The translations under genes were made by a program, and so were the position numbers. Source: Candidatus Pseudolachnospira avium (lineage in GTDB: Bacteria; Bacillota; Clostridia; Lachnospirales; Lachnospiraceae). From it: a stretch of 42,733 bases of DNA. Position 1 is the stretch's first letter, and each line of letters begins with the position of its first letter. The stretch lies in assembly GCA_904420025.1 (NCBI GenBank), contig CAJFTW010000040.1, positions 1 through 42,733 of the forward strand. The letters are read 5' to 3'. Shown piece by piece: positions 15,165 through 24,373 of the stretch. The notes beneath the pieces were generated by a model. The model had not been told where the DNA came from. It searched no databases and was given only the letters and a program-made list of their open reading frames with translations.

Positions 15165-16775
15165 ATGAATCAGCTGGCAGAGCGAAGGGACTTTATTTGG
15201 TACGGAACAGGTTTTTTATTTCTGTTGGCCTGCTTTTTTTGTCTTACCTCACATGTCATATTCGCAGTTGAAGAGGAATGGGAATTATACTATATCGTCC
15301 AGAAGGGAGATTTCCTTTCGTGGCTGAATCATATCAGCCACGAAACGGGACGCATTACATTCTACGTTCTCTGCTGGTTTTGGGGCGGCCCCATGTTTCT
15401 AGGACCAGAGGTGTATAAAATCTATCTCTGTGTATTGGTTGCGCTGGATTTTCTGGTGTTTTTCCGCCTGCTCTATGTGCATGCCAGCCACTCCTTTGCG
15501 TTTCTGTGCACCACCATGCTCATCCTGTTTCTGCAGATCAGCAACCAGCATAATCTGGTGGTCACGTATGCCTATCTGCATGTCCCTTTTATTTTGGTCA
15601 TGCTTTCCTTCCATTGGCTGTTGGATTACACCCAAAAGAAAAAAGGCTACCAGGCGGTGCTGCTCAGTGCCCTCTGCAACGGGATTGCCTCCTTCTTCCA
15701 GGAAAACTTTGTCCTTTTCTATATTCCCTGCTTTTTCATCCTCTTTTTTGCCCGGGAGGAGAAGAACCTGTTCCGGCGGACAATCCATTCCCTCTGGACG
15801 CTCCGCTTCCATGTGTTGGGCGGCCTTGTATTCCTGGGCAGCTATTTCCTGTTCCGTGCATCCTGCGGAGGAGGAACCTACAATGGGATCAGCAGCGATT
15901 TCAGCCATCCGCTCCAGAGCCTGCGGGTACTGATTACTTTTATGCTGGGAATGCTGCCCGGATTAACCTTTGGGACCGTACCGGATCCCATGGCGTATCT
16001 GAACTGGAAAAATGTTCTATTGCCGGCTGCCGGTAGCCTATTCCTGGCACTGCAGCTGTACCGAATGCCCAAAATTACCTTTTCCAAAGTGCTGGTCTTT
16101 ACCCCGGCTGTCAGCGCTGTCCTATCCTGCCTGCTTCACGCTTTCTCGCCTAAGTATATGGATTGGGTGGCAAACGGCACGTATGCCTATGTTCCCAGCT
16201 ATTACGCCTATTTCTTTCTGGGAGGCATTGCCGCCATGCTTGTGACAAAGATTTATCAGGCCATTTCACGGCGCAAACTGCAAATTTCTTTTTTACTCCT
16301 GTTTACACTGCTCTGCACTGGCCTTTCCACGGCGGTTTCCGTCAGCAACCAATATTTTTCCCAGTATTACCAGGAACGTTACGAGCATTACCTGGCCTAT
16401 CAGGAACTCTTTCAGACCTGCGCATTTTCCCAATGGGAACCGGACACACAGATTCTTTTGCAGGACCCGGACCCCACCATTCAGGAAAATACCCTTTTAC
16501 TCAGCATCACCACTGTATACCACGATGCCGCATTTTCCATTGTCCGGGATGCCGGTGAACTGGAAGCAGGCCGTGGTTACTATATTCTGAACTACGGGGA
16601 GGGCACTCCATTTTTCCAATATATTCCCCCAACCGTCAACCAGGGAGCTTCCCTTCCTGCCGGCCATCTAAGGATGCGTTCTCCGATGTCGGGCCGGATT
16701 TTTCTTTTGGTGTGGCCCGGGGATCCGTTTCCAATCCCTCTACCCGCTCCACAATATAAATCGGACGTCCTTTGA
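15165..16775 (+). CDS. Polytopic membrane protein, GT-C/GtrC-like (putative glycosyltransferase)
   Basis: Predicted membrane protein of 536 residues with about ten hydrophobic segments over residues 12-410 and a C-terminal soluble part. The first extracytoplasmic loop carries acidic residues (AVEEEWELYY) and HETGR, a pattern reminiscent of GtrC/DUF6056 proteins that move sugars from polyprenyl phosphates at the outer membrane face; I do not recognise a closer family. Start ATG 15165 has GAGG 7 nt upstream. It is the only plus-strand gene of the glycan region and looks richer in A/T than manA before it, which may point to separate acquisition. Its last 47 codons overlap, tail to tail, the 3' end of the minus-strand glycosyltransferase. 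That tail is rich in Pro and may not be conserved. Confidence 0.7.
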   Translation: MNQLAERRDFIWYGTGFLFLLACFFCLTSHVIFAVEEEWELYYIVQKGDFLSWLNHISHETGRITFYVLCWFWGGPMFLGPEVYKIYLCVLVALDFLVFFRLLYVHASHSFAFLCTTMLILFLQISNQHNLVVTYAYLHVPFILVMLSFHWLLDYTQKKKGYQAVLLSALCNGIASFFQENFVLFYIPCFFILFFAREEKNLFRRTIHSLWTLRFHVLGGLVFLGSYFLFRASCGGGTYNGISSDFSHPLQSLRVLITFMLGMLPGLTFGTVPDPMAYLNWKNVLLPAAGSLFLALQLYRMPKITFSKVLVFTPAVSAVLSCLLHAFSPKYMDWVANGTYAYVPSYYAYFFLGGIAAMLVTKIYQAISRRKLQISFLLLFTLLCTGLSTAVSVSNQYFSQYYQERYEHYLAYQELFQTCAFSQWEPDTQILLQDPDPTIQENTLLLSITTVYHDAAFSIVRDAGELEAGRGYYILNYGEGTPFFQYIPPTVNQGASLPAGHLRMRSPMSGRIFLLVWPGDPFPIPLPAPQYKSDVL

Positions 16776-17670
16776 CTTCCGCAAACAGAATGGCCACATA
16801 CTCGCCGATAATCCCTACAATGACCATCAGGAGCGAGAACATAAAGCAAAGCAGCACCACAATGGTTGCGTACCCGCTGGGAGTCCCATGCGCTAGCTTG
16901 GAATAGATCGTGTAAATCATTACCACCAGCCCCACCAGGGCCATAAAACAGCCAGAGTAGATTCCCAGCTTCAGCGGCATGTCGGAAAAACACAGCAAAG
17001 AATTCACGGAAAATTTCACCAGTTTCCCGATATTGTATTTGCTCTTTCCCGCCTGTCTCTCCCTGGCCTCATAATAAAGCGTTGTTTTCGGGAAACCAAG
17101 GCTTTGGACATAGCCCCGAAGGAACCGCACCCGTTCCCGATAGGCCTGCCGCAGCACATTGGCCGCCGCTCTGGAAAAAGCCAGAAAATCTGAGGCATTC
17201 TCCTCAAAGTGCACTGGGGACAGCAGATTAAGCACCTTATAGAAAGCGGTGGATGTTACATTTTTAAAAAATCCTGCATCCTTATTTTGGGTACGGACCA
17301 GATTGACCACTCCATACCCTTCCTCAAATTTCTGCACAATTTCCGGAATACAGGCAGGCGGGTGCTGCAAATCCGCATCCATACAGATCACCCCGTCGCC
17401 CCGACTATAATCAATGCCGGCAATCATGGCTGCCTCATGGCCAAAATTTCTGGAAAAGTTAATCAGACGGATATGGGAATTTCTTTTGACAAACTGTTCC
17501 AATAGCATCAGGCTGGTATCCTGGCTGCCATCATTGACAAAGATCAATTCATATTCCCATGGAATCGTCTCCAGCACTGCCTGAGTCTCCGCCAGGAAAT
17601 CCTCCAATACCAGTTCCTCATTGTATACCGATACCACTACGGACAATAATCTCTTTTCCTTGTCTTCCAT
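16636..17670 (-). CDS. GT2 polyprenyl-phosphate glycosyltransferase (GtrB/DPM1-like)
   Basis: Transfers a sugar from a nucleotide donor to a polyprenyl-phosphate carrier on the cytoplasmic face. The GT-A domain carries LSVVVSVYNEE, VNDGSQD and the DADLQHPP motif (DXD) near residues 97-104. Two transmembrane helices follow (GIYSGCFMALVGLVVMIYTIY and IVVLLCFMFSLLMVIVGIIGEYVAILF, about 235-305), the usual layout of bactoprenol glucosyl/mannosyl transferases. The C-terminus beyond VKGRPIYIVE is an extra tail of about 30 residues that overlaps the plus-strand gene. It is the last gene of a three-gene run with a PIG-V-like enzyme, to which it likely supplies lipid-linked sugar. The sugar cannot be read from the sequence. 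Confidence 0.88.
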   Translation of the reverse strand: MEDKEKRLLSVVVSVYNEELVLEDFLAETQAVLETIPWEYELIFVNDGSQDTSLMLLEQFVKRNSHIRLINFSRNFGHEAAMIAGIDYSRGDGVICMDADLQHPPACIPEIVQKFEEGYGVVNLVRTQNKDAGFFKNVTSTAFYKVLNLLSPVHFEENASDFLAFSRAAANVLRQAYRERVRFLRGYVQSLGFPKTTLYYEARERQAGKSKYNIGKLVKFSVNSLLCFSDMPLKLGIYSGCFMALVGLVVMIYTIYSKLAHGTPSGYATIVVLLCFMFSLLMVIVGIIGEYVAILFAEVKGRPIYIVERVEGLETDPRATPKEKSGPTSENASLDGRQEGKLPG

Positions 17671-17698
17671 CCGTATTTTCCGCCTTCCTACTTCTCGG

Positions 17699-18859
17699 TC
17701 AAATCAGCCAATTGGATCCGCTGAACCATTTCCACACCAGCCACAGATTAATGAGAATGGACAACACCAGGACACCCGCACAGAGGACCCGGCTCCTTCT
17801 CTTGGCCAGGAAATCCCCTGACGCAAAGACAAACACCCCTCCGCCAATCAGATAGCGCGGAATGGAGTATAGGCGGACGCTCAGAGGGATCACCCAAAAA
17901 ATCACTGCCAAGCAAACTTCTGACCACCGTTTCTCCTTAACCAGATAAAGGAGCAGGATCAGGCCCACAATGGCACAGCAAGCCAGGCAGAAAAAGATTA
18001 AATTGCCGGACTGCAGGCCATCCCATATCGTTTTGAACGGATTCCCGCTGCCCGTGCCCCAGGCCACCTGCACATGGAGAAAAGCCAGGGGATCGCCCAG
18101 TTTTATGCCCAGATAAACGATATAGGAAAACATTCCCAGGGGGATCAGGCAGGTACCCAGCACCAGCTTCCAGTCTGAAAAAACACTTTTCAGAAAATCC
18201 TTGACGCTCTTGCCTGTTTTTTCCTGCCTGCAGTAATCCTCCAGTACCTGCACGGCTATAGCAAAAACCACCATAATCCCTGTATTCCGAGTGGCGCTTA
18301 AAAGGGCTCCCGCCACCCCCATCCAAAGATATTTTCGGGTGCGTAAAAAATAGAGGGTGGCCACCAGCAGCAGCAAATATAAGGTTTCCGTATAGAGCAG
18401 AGCAAAATAAAAGCTATATAAACCCAATGCAAAAAAAATCTGAATTCCCAGTGCCTCCCCCCGGCTGCGGCCGGTTACCAGCAGATAGCGGTAAACGATT
18501 GCCAGCATCAAAACCGACAGCCCGGACATGACAATTCCCGCAACGGTATTCAGATCTCCTCCCAGCAATTGCCAGAAAAAGCGCACAATGGCAGGCAGCA
18601 ACGGGAAGAACGCCCATGTGGCCGTTCCATCCGGCATGGGAGAGGTCCCATAGCCATTCTGGATAATGTTGAGATACCACCCTGCATCCCAAGTGTTCAG
18701 AGAATCCCAAAATCCCGTATTTTGCCTCTGAGTCCAGACATATGTCTCATAGATGGCAAATAGAATTATACGGGACAAGAGGACCAGCACCAAAGACCAG
18801 AGCATCAACCTTCCCCATTCTCGTCCGGTCCACTTTTCACTTGTCATATTCCATTCCAT
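17699..18859 (-). CDS. PIG-V-like GT-C mannosyltransferase
   Basis: Predicted polytopic membrane enzyme of 386 residues using a polyprenyl-phosphate sugar on the outer face. NTWDAGWYLNIIQNGY near residue 55 is the WD-x-WY loop typical of the PIG-V (Mannosyl_trans2) family, followed by ATWAFFPLLPAIVRFF and around nine membrane helices. It lies 28 bp upstream of the GT2 synthase that could make its donor. The start is uncertain: ATG at 18859 overlaps the upstream gene by 23 bp, and ATG at 18847 is equally possible, neither having a good ribosome binding site. Mannose is the family's usual sugar but is not proved here. Confidence 0.78.
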   Translation of the reverse strand: MEWNMTSEKWTGREWGRLMLWSLVLVLLSRIILFAIYETYVWTQRQNTGFWDSLNTWDAGWYLNIIQNGYGTSPMPDGTATWAFFPLLPAIVRFFWQLLGGDLNTVAGIVMSGLSVLMLAIVYRYLLVTGRSRGEALGIQIFFALGLYSFYFALLYTETLYLLLLVATLYFLRTRKYLWMGVAGALLSATRNTGIMVVFAIAVQVLEDYCRQEKTGKSVKDFLKSVFSDWKLVLGTCLIPLGMFSYIVYLGIKLGDPLAFLHVQVAWGTGSGNPFKTIWDGLQSGNLIFFCLACCAIVGLILLLYLVKEKRWSEVCLAVIFWVIPLSVRLYSIPRYLIGGGVFVFASGDFLAKRRSRVLCAGVLVLSILINLWLVWKWFSGSNWLI

Positions 18860-19439
18860 CCTTTTCCATTTTAATTTTGGAAATCATTACACCCAATTCC
18901 CGGTTATCATTTCCTCCCGTCGGCACTACAGTTTGCTGTATATATAAAACAATTTCCAACACTCCGTTTTCATCTGTACAGTTAGCCGGAACTGAAAAAA
19001 GCACTGTTCCAGACTGGGAAGGAGAAATCTCCCCCATCAAAATATCCCCTGCATAGACTAACACCGGTTCCGGCGTAATACAAGCCACAATGTCACACGC
19101 CAACTGGAAGGATGAACTTTGCTCTCCCTCTGGAATCCTATACCACATTCGTACCTGATTTCCGTCTGTCCACCGGCCCTCTGCCTCCCGGTGAGACCAT
19201 CCTCGTCCCATCCGTTTTGATGCCTTTTCCTCTTCTCCATTCGTTACGCCCAGATACTCCCATTCTCCAGAAATAAACGAAATGCCATCCTCCCCCGGCC
19301 ATTCCTGAAGTTCATGATCTATATAATACATCCGGTAAACATCGGAAACATCCGGAGTTCTTGCCCACCATAAAATTCCCACATACCCAACAAACAAAAT
19401 TCCGGCCAATGTGTAGGCCATTATCCTTCCGATCTTCAT
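18837..19439 (-). CDS. One-pass membrane protein with extracytoplasmic domain, unknown function
   Basis: I do not recognise this 200-residue protein with certainty. One N-terminal transmembrane helix (YTLAGILFVGYVGILWW, about residues 9-25) anchors an extracytoplasmic part. That part contains HREAEGRWTDGNQVRMWYRI and later strands (PVLVYAGDILMGEI, GTVLFSVPANC, NGVLEIVLYI), a pattern like the beta-sandwich domains found at the ends of bacterial GT-C glycosyltransferases. ATG at 19439 has only a weak site upstream; ATG at 19421 preceded by GGAAGG is an alternative. It is translationally overlapped with the PIG-V-like gene and may be its partner. It appears A/T richer than its neighbours. Confidence 0.6.
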   Translation of the reverse strand: MKIGRIMAYTLAGILFVGYVGILWWARTPDVSDVYRMYYIDHELQEWPGEDGISFISGEWEYLGVTNGEEEKASKRMGRGWSHREAEGRWTDGNQVRMWYRIPEGEQSSSFQLACDIVACITPEPVLVYAGDILMGEISPSQSGTVLFSVPANCTDENGVLEIVLYIQQTVVPTGGNDNRELGVMISKIKMEKDGMEYDK

Positions 19440-19531
19440 ATTTTATTGTCCGTCTGCCTTGCAGCTGCTCTCAACTGCATGCTGCCTCCATTTTTCTACT
19501 CAATTTCTCTGCAAACCAGCATCTTTAGAAC

Positions 19532-19549
19532 GTGCGCCGCTAGGCACAC
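19532..19549 (-). repeat. Second hairpin just beyond the terminator
   Basis: A 7-bp stem with one wobble pair (GTGTGCC/GGCGCAC) and a TAGC loop lies 6 nt past the main terminator hairpin. It may back up termination. Confidence 0.4.
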
Positions 19550-19555
19550 TACAAA

Positions 19556-19585
19556 CGTGTGGAGAGACCCGAGTCTCTCCACACG
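19556..19585 (-). terminator. Terminator after the NlpC/P60-DUF4214 gene
   Basis: Perfect 13-bp stem CGTGTGGAGAGAC and complement with a 4-nt loop, 8 bp after the stop codon, followed by TTTGTAGT. The T-tract is short, so termination may be incomplete or helped by the second hairpin. No good sigma-A promoter was found in the remaining 19440-19555 stretch. Confidence 0.75.
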
Positions 19586-19593
19586 TATACGGA

Positions 19594-22254
19594 TCATACC
19601 TCAATCCCATATGCATTGCAAATGCGCCTGAACTCCGCCGAATACGCAAAACCGTCAAATACAAACGTACGGCTGGCTCCATTATTCAGCCGGTCAACCC
19701 AATCCTGCGCCTCTGCATTGGTAGGGACACGGTCCATAAATGCCTGATACAACAGGCGCACGTACTGTGTGTTGCTATGGTTCTGACGCTGAAATTCTGC
19801 GCTGAAGAAAAAGCCATAAGCCACCTCCCTGCCGCCAAAGCTGCCTTCCACCAGGCGCCTTACCCAATCCTCCACCTCATCGGTCCGGGGATTTCTTCCC
19901 AGGCAGGTCTGATACAGCCTGGCCACAAAGAAGGTGACCTGCTCATGATTGTCCACATAGCTCCGCTCGCTGTAGCTGCCCTGCACAATTCCATAATTCC
20001 CGCAAATCCGGCCGAATTCTGTGGAATTGGCAAAACCTTCATAGACAAAATTCCGTGTAAATCCAGCATCCAGATAGTTTTGCCAGAATGCCACCTCGTC
20101 ATCACGTGGATCCCGTCCCATCATCGTCTGATACATGGTGTAGACATACTGATAATTGCTGACATTCTTTCTCTGATACTCCGCGCTGAAGACAAACCCG
20201 GCTGCCACTTCGGTTCCAGACATCTCATGGTTTTTGAGAATATCCGCCCAGAATTCCACCTCATCGTTCCTCGGCACACGTCCCAGCACCAGGCGGTACA
20301 GCCGTTTTACAAACCCCTCCACCGTGTTGTCTACCTCTTCCCGTGTCACATGCACGGTGCACACTGCCGTTTTTCCTCCGGCAGATGCCTGGATGACCAC
20401 ATTCACCGTATGGCCATAGGCGTCCTCAACACTGCCGTTTAGTCCTGTCACCGTGCCATTTCTGTCCACAGTAGCCACTGTGGTATCCATACTCTTCCAT
20501 GTTACACTCTGCCCCGTCGTGTTGGTCAGGGAAAGACGAATGCTCTCCCCCTCCTGAATCCAGACATCGTTTTCTGCAAAAAAGAGCTGGCTGGCACACT
20601 GGCTGCAGGTATCTCCCTCCACCGGGGAGGCACAGCTATGGGTATAAGTCACGGAATTTCTGCCGTTGAAACGATACAGCGTGTATCCGGAACCCAGATA
20701 GGTCTCATGGAGCGTGGCCAGGGTTTCCTCCCCACCAACTCCATATCGGGTCAACTTTACCTTGGGAGGCGTCTGCTGCAAGATGTCAATGTACTCAATG
20801 GTTCCATCGCTGGCATAGCCAATGTCCGCCACCAATACCGTATGGCTGCCTGCTTTATTGAAAATATCTCCCACCTGGACGCTGTAGATGCTCTGATTGC
20901 TGACCTTGGTGCATTCCCCCGGCAAGCTGGATGTGGTATGCCGATACAGTCCCCAGGCGTAGGAGACGAAGGAACTGCAGTCGGAGGAATAGTAGGGCGC
21001 AATTCCGGTGTAAGTGGAAACTTTGGTATACATCAGGCTGTCCGGATCACGGACAGCATCCAGGAACTCCTGCAGGGATTCTACGGAAGGCGTGCTGTTG
21101 TCCGATTCAAAGGGTACAAATTGTCCGTAAATCGGCTGCCCATACGGAATCCCCTGGTAAACAGTTCCCGCCTCAAAGGTATACTGTTCCCGCCAGCCTG
21201 CAATATCCTCCAGCGGTGTCCACTGAATCTGATACTGCTGCTCTGCCCGTTTGACAATATTTTGGATTCCTGTGCTCAGGGACGCATAGGCGGATACATC
21301 CGATGTAGCCTCCAGGGGCTCCGGCTCCTCCTCCACTTCCATCAGCCCTTCCGCCACCAGGTCGCCGTTGGCCGCACAGACCTCACACTCCTCATCATGA
21401 TTCAAAAGCTCATCCACCGAATGGGTCTCGCCCATCTGGTAAGTTTCCAGCTGAGAAGCACTGCGGGCACCGCTGAAAAGCTCCGAAAGAGATTTTTGAT
21501 AGTCTTCCCCTTCTATAGAAAGAACCAGATAACCGTCCTCGCAATCCCAGTGGGAGACGTTCGAGGCAACCAGTGTCTCTCCAGCCCAAATATCCCAATG
21601 CAGCGCGCTTCCCTTGGCATACAGCATTCCCTCCCGGGTAGGCACAAAGCCCGCAATGGAGCCATCCTCCCGGATACAGCTTACCTCTGCTCCCAAAGTG
21701 CCGCCATACAGGCTGCCGCCGGCCAGAAAATAAAGGCCGGATTCATCTACCACATAGAGCTGATCAATCGCCTCATTCCAGGATAACAGGGTAGAAATCT
21801 GTCCTGTGGACAGCTGAAGCATCCGCACTTCACTGTCAACTACATAGTAGACAGCATCCGCAAATACATTCAAGCTGGTGCCCTCCTGGGAAGCTACGGT
21901 ACGTACATTTCCCTGGCTGTCCTGATACTGGAGTGCACCCGAATCCTTCTCCGAAAAATATACACCGCCGTCCGCTGTCTCCGCCAGCCGGCCACCGCCC
22001 AGAATAGCAGCCGGCGTATTGCCCAGCGTTCCGTCTCCCCACGAAAAAACCACATCCTGGCTTTCCTCCGTGACTTCTGCCTCAGACTCCGCCAGCGCTT
22101 CTTCTGTTTCCGGGCTTTCCTCCAGGCTTTCCTCTCCGCTCTCCACCAGCGTTCCCCCGGAAGCGGTCTCCTCTGCCAATACCGGCTGAGCCGCCCCCAG
22201 GCTCTGCAGTACCATGGAGGCTGTCAACAGATACATGACAACCTTTCTCTTCAT
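19594..22254 (-). CDS. Secreted NlpC/P60-like protein with Big2 and DUF4214 repeats
   Basis: Exported protein of 886 residues. The signal peptide ends near residue 27 (PVLA). An acidic linker and beta-propeller-like strands (GVYFSEKDSGALQY, ADAVYYVVDSEVRMLQL, ESGLYFLAGGSLYGG) fill residues 30-270. An NlpC/P60- or CHAP-like catalytic domain has its Cys in DCSSFVSYAWG near residue 426 and a candidate His in GSHTVLVAD about 35 residues later. A Big2-type Ig fold (SVTWKSMDTTVATVDRNGTVTG) covers about 550-640, and DUF4214 repeats run from about 645 to the end. I moved the start from 22329 to ATG 22254, with GAGGGGG 7 nt upstream. It lies 64 bp behind the nucleotidyltransferase gene with no terminator between, so it seems to be the last gene of a glycan unit. 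The likely role is peptidoglycan hydrolysis or remodelling. Confidence 0.88.
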   Translation of the reverse strand: MKRKVVMYLLTASMVLQSLGAAQPVLAEETASGGTLVESGEESLEESPETEEALAESEAEVTEESQDVVFSWGDGTLGNTPAAILGGGRLAETADGGVYFSEKDSGALQYQDSQGNVRTVASQEGTSLNVFADAVYYVVDSEVRMLQLSTGQISTLLSWNEAIDQLYVVDESGLYFLAGGSLYGGTLGAEVSCIREDGSIAGFVPTREGMLYAKGSALHWDIWAGETLVASNVSHWDCEDGYLVLSIEGEDYQKSLSELFSGARSASQLETYQMGETHSVDELLNHDEECEVCAANGDLVAEGLMEVEEEPEPLEATSDVSAYASLSTGIQNIVKRAEQQYQIQWTPLEDIAGWREQYTFEAGTVYQGIPYGQPIYGQFVPFESDNSTPSVESLQEFLDAVRDPDSLMYTKVSTYTGIAPYYSSDCSSFVSYAWGLYRHTTSSLPGECTKVSNQSIYSVQVGDIFNKAGSHTVLVADIGYASDGTIEYIDILQQTPPKVKLTRYGVGGEETLATLHETYLGSGYTLYRFNGRNSVTYTHSCASPVEGDTCSQCASQLFFAENDVWIQEGESIRLSLTNTTGQSVTWKSMDTTVATVDRNGTVTGLNGSVEDAYGHTVNVVIQASAGGKTAVCTVHVTREEVDNTVEGFVKRLYRLVLGRVPRNDEVEFWADILKNHEMSGTEVAAGFVFSAEYQRKNVSNYQYVYTMYQTMMGRDPRDDEVAFWQNYLDAGFTRNFVYEGFANSTEFGRICGNYGIVQGSYSERSYVDNHEQVTFFVARLYQTCLGRNPRTDEVEDWVRRLVEGSFGGREVAYGFFFSAEFQRQNHSNTQYVRLLYQAFMDRVPTNAEAQDWVDRLNNGASRTFVFDGFAYSAEFRRICNAYGIEV

Positions 22255-22318
22255 TCGTTTAACCCCCTCTTTCTTCTTTATGCTCGTTTTTCTTGCCAAC
22301 CTGCTTTTTGTTCCCCAT

Positions 22319-23257
22319 CTATTCGCCAAACAACGGTGTGGGGTATGCCCCCTCCCGCACCATCTCCGCCAGGCGGTTTGCCACCAGTTCCCGATCCTCC
22401 TGGTATGTCATGCCAAACCAGGAGTCTTCCGTAGGCAGAACATGAACCTCCGCCTCTCCTCTGGCCAGCATTTGATCTACCAGAATCGGCAGCAGGTATT
22501 CTTCCTTGTCTGCATCCTGAAGCTGGCCCAGGAATTCTGCAAAGCCCCGCTCCAGCCGGGGAAGGAATTCCGGAGGAAAGCCCCAAAAATTCATGGACAC
22601 CGGGCCCCTGTCATTGAGCTCCTTTTTCCGCCCCTGGTAGGTTCCCCGAACCGCACCGTCTTCCTCCCGGCGAATCTCCTTGGTCTCCTCAATGCCTGTC
22701 AGCTTTCCCTCCGCATCCGTCAGGCAGATACCACGGGTAACGGTCCCATAGTCGCTGAGGGTATTCCCCAAAATAAAGCCCGCCATTCCAAAAGTAAAAT
22801 GCTCCTCCTGTTGGGGCGGCATACTTTCCAGGAACTGATAGATCTTCTGGAAGGCCTCTTTTCCGTAATAGTCATCCGCATTGATGACAGCAAAAGGCGC
22901 ATCCAGAATATGCCGGCAGGCCAGTACCGCCTGACCGGTGCCCCAGGGCTTTGTTCGGCCGGCTGGCCGAGTAAACCCAACCGGAAGATCATCCGGATCC
23001 TGGAATACATAACGCACCTCCATAGACTTTTCCAAACGGTCCCCGATCTTCTCCCGGAAATCTCTCTCAATATCCCGGCGAATAATGAAAATTACCGTCT
23101 CAAATCCGGCCTCTCGGGCATCGTACACGGAATAGTCAATAACCAGCTCGCCGGAAGGCCCCACAGAAGCCAGCTGTTTGATCCCTCCGCCATACCGGCT
23201 GCCGATTCCGGCTGCCATCACCACCAACACAGGTTTCTTTTTCTCTTGTTGACGCAT
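22319..23257 (-). CDS. Sugar nucleotidyltransferase family protein, specificity unknown
   Basis: Predicted cytosolic nucleotidyltransferase of 312 residues. It has the family's N-terminal nucleotide loop as AAGIGSRYGGGIKQL near residues 15-29, PWGTGQAVLACRH, and the metal-binding Asp pair in VINADDYYG near residues 118-126. These place it in the NTP-transferase fold, but not in a group whose substrate I can name. ATG at 23257 lies 3 bp after the stop of the GT4 gene, with GGGG 6 nt upstream. Its place between two GT4 genes and a surface protein gene suggests that it activates a sugar or other precursor for the glycan made by this unit. Confidence 0.8.
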   Translation of the reverse strand: MRQQEKKKPVLVVMAAGIGSRYGGGIKQLASVGPSGELVIDYSVYDAREAGFETVIFIIRRDIERDFREKIGDRLEKSMEVRYVFQDPDDLPVGFTRPAGRTKPWGTGQAVLACRHILDAPFAVINADDYYGKEAFQKIYQFLESMPPQQEEHFTFGMAGFILGNTLSDYGTVTRGICLTDAEGKLTGIEETKEIRREEDGAVRGTYQGRKKELNDRGPVSMNFWGFPPEFLPRLERGFAEFLGQLQDADKEEYLLPILVDQMLARGEAEVHVLPTEDSWFGMTYQEDRELVANRLAEMVREGAYPTPLFGE

Positions 23258-23260
23258 GGG

Positions 23261-24373
23261 CTACCCCTTCCTTTTCTTTTCGTTTTGATAAATCTGGTAA
23301 ACCTGATCCAGCATGATGCTTTCCAGGTAATTTTCCTCCACCCGCTTCCGGGCATTTTCCCCCCACTGTTTTCGAAGCTCCGGCTTTTCCACCATTTCCC
23401 GCATAGCCTGTGCCAAAGCATCCACATTCCGCGGTTCTACGGTAAGACCGGTAACCCGGTCCAGGCTGACGTAAGGGACGCCGCTGGGAAGGCGCGTATT
23501 GATCACAGGCTTTCCCCATGCCATTGCCTCAATCTGTACCAAGCCAAAAGCTTCTGCCTGGGTCACAGAAGGCAATACCAGCACATCACACTGCTGCAGC
23601 TGCTCCTGCACCTGGGAGTCCGAAAGGCCGTGCAAAAACCGGACGCGATCTTCTATATGCAGCTGCTGGGCCTGTGCCTCCAGCTCCTCCCGCAGGACAC
23701 CATCCCCCACCAGCGTCAGCTCCGCCTGTTCAACCTTGTGGAAGGCCTGCAGAAGCACATCGCATCCCTTATAGGAGACCAGACGTCCCAGAAACAAAAA
23801 ACGCACCGGCAACTGATTCCGAAACGGCAGCGGCTCTTCTACCCTGGAAACCCCAAAGGGAATCACCACGCACTTGGCCGCAAACGGCCGCAGATAGGGG
23901 GAGTGGTCTATATGTCCCTGGGTTGCCGCGATAATCACATCCGCCCGCTGCAGCATCCACTGCATCAACGGTTTATAGAGACGCATCAGCTTTTTCTGAC
24001 GCACAATATCACTGTGCCACCAAAGCACCACCGAGCCACGATAGCCGGACAGAAGACAGGCCAAATCCCCCAGGGGGAACGGAAGATGCATCTGCACCAC
24101 ATCCCGATCCCGGGAAAGCCGGCGAAACTCCCGCAAAAAAGCAAACGATACCGGCATGGAAAAGAATGTTCCCAGACTGGAGGCCCTGTGTACTTCCACG
24201 CCATTCAGCCATTCGGTTTTTCCCTTTCCTTTTTGCTGGCAGACCAGTACTTTGGTATCTGTCCGATCCCGCAGGCCTTCTGCCAGCTGCTGGGCAACCC
24301 GCTCAATTCCGCCGTTGACCGGAGCATACAGCTTATTCACCTGAAGCACCTTTATTTTTTTGTTATTTTCCAT
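23261..24373 (-). CDS. GT4 family glycosyltransferase
   Basis: Cytosolic GT-B fold enzyme of 370 residues. The N-terminal domain starts IKVLQVNKLYAPVNGGIERVAQQLAEGL with the glycine-rich acceptor loop. The C-terminal donor domain has RFLFLGRLVSYKGCDVLLQAF and the E-x7-E motif as EAFGLVQIEAMAWGKPV near residues 280-300. Sugar and linkage cannot be inferred. The track start at 24583 is too early; ATG 24373 overlaps the upstream gene by 11 bp, with AAAGG about 10 nt before it. Second gene of the unit driven from 25587-25615. Confidence 0.88.
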   Translation of the reverse strand: MENNKKIKVLQVNKLYAPVNGGIERVAQQLAEGLRDRTDTKVLVCQQKGKGKTEWLNGVEVHRASSLGTFFSMPVSFAFLREFRRLSRDRDVVQMHLPFPLGDLACLLSGYRGSVVLWWHSDIVRQKKLMRLYKPLMQWMLQRADVIIAATQGHIDHSPYLRPFAAKCVVIPFGVSRVEEPLPFRNQLPVRFLFLGRLVSYKGCDVLLQAFHKVEQAELTLVGDGVLREELEAQAQQLHIEDRVRFLHGLSDSQVQEQLQQCDVLVLPSVTQAEAFGLVQIEAMAWGKPVINTRLPSGVPYVSLDRVTGLTVEPRNVDALAQAMREMVEKPELRKQWGENARKRVEENYLESIMLDQVYQIYQNEKKRKG

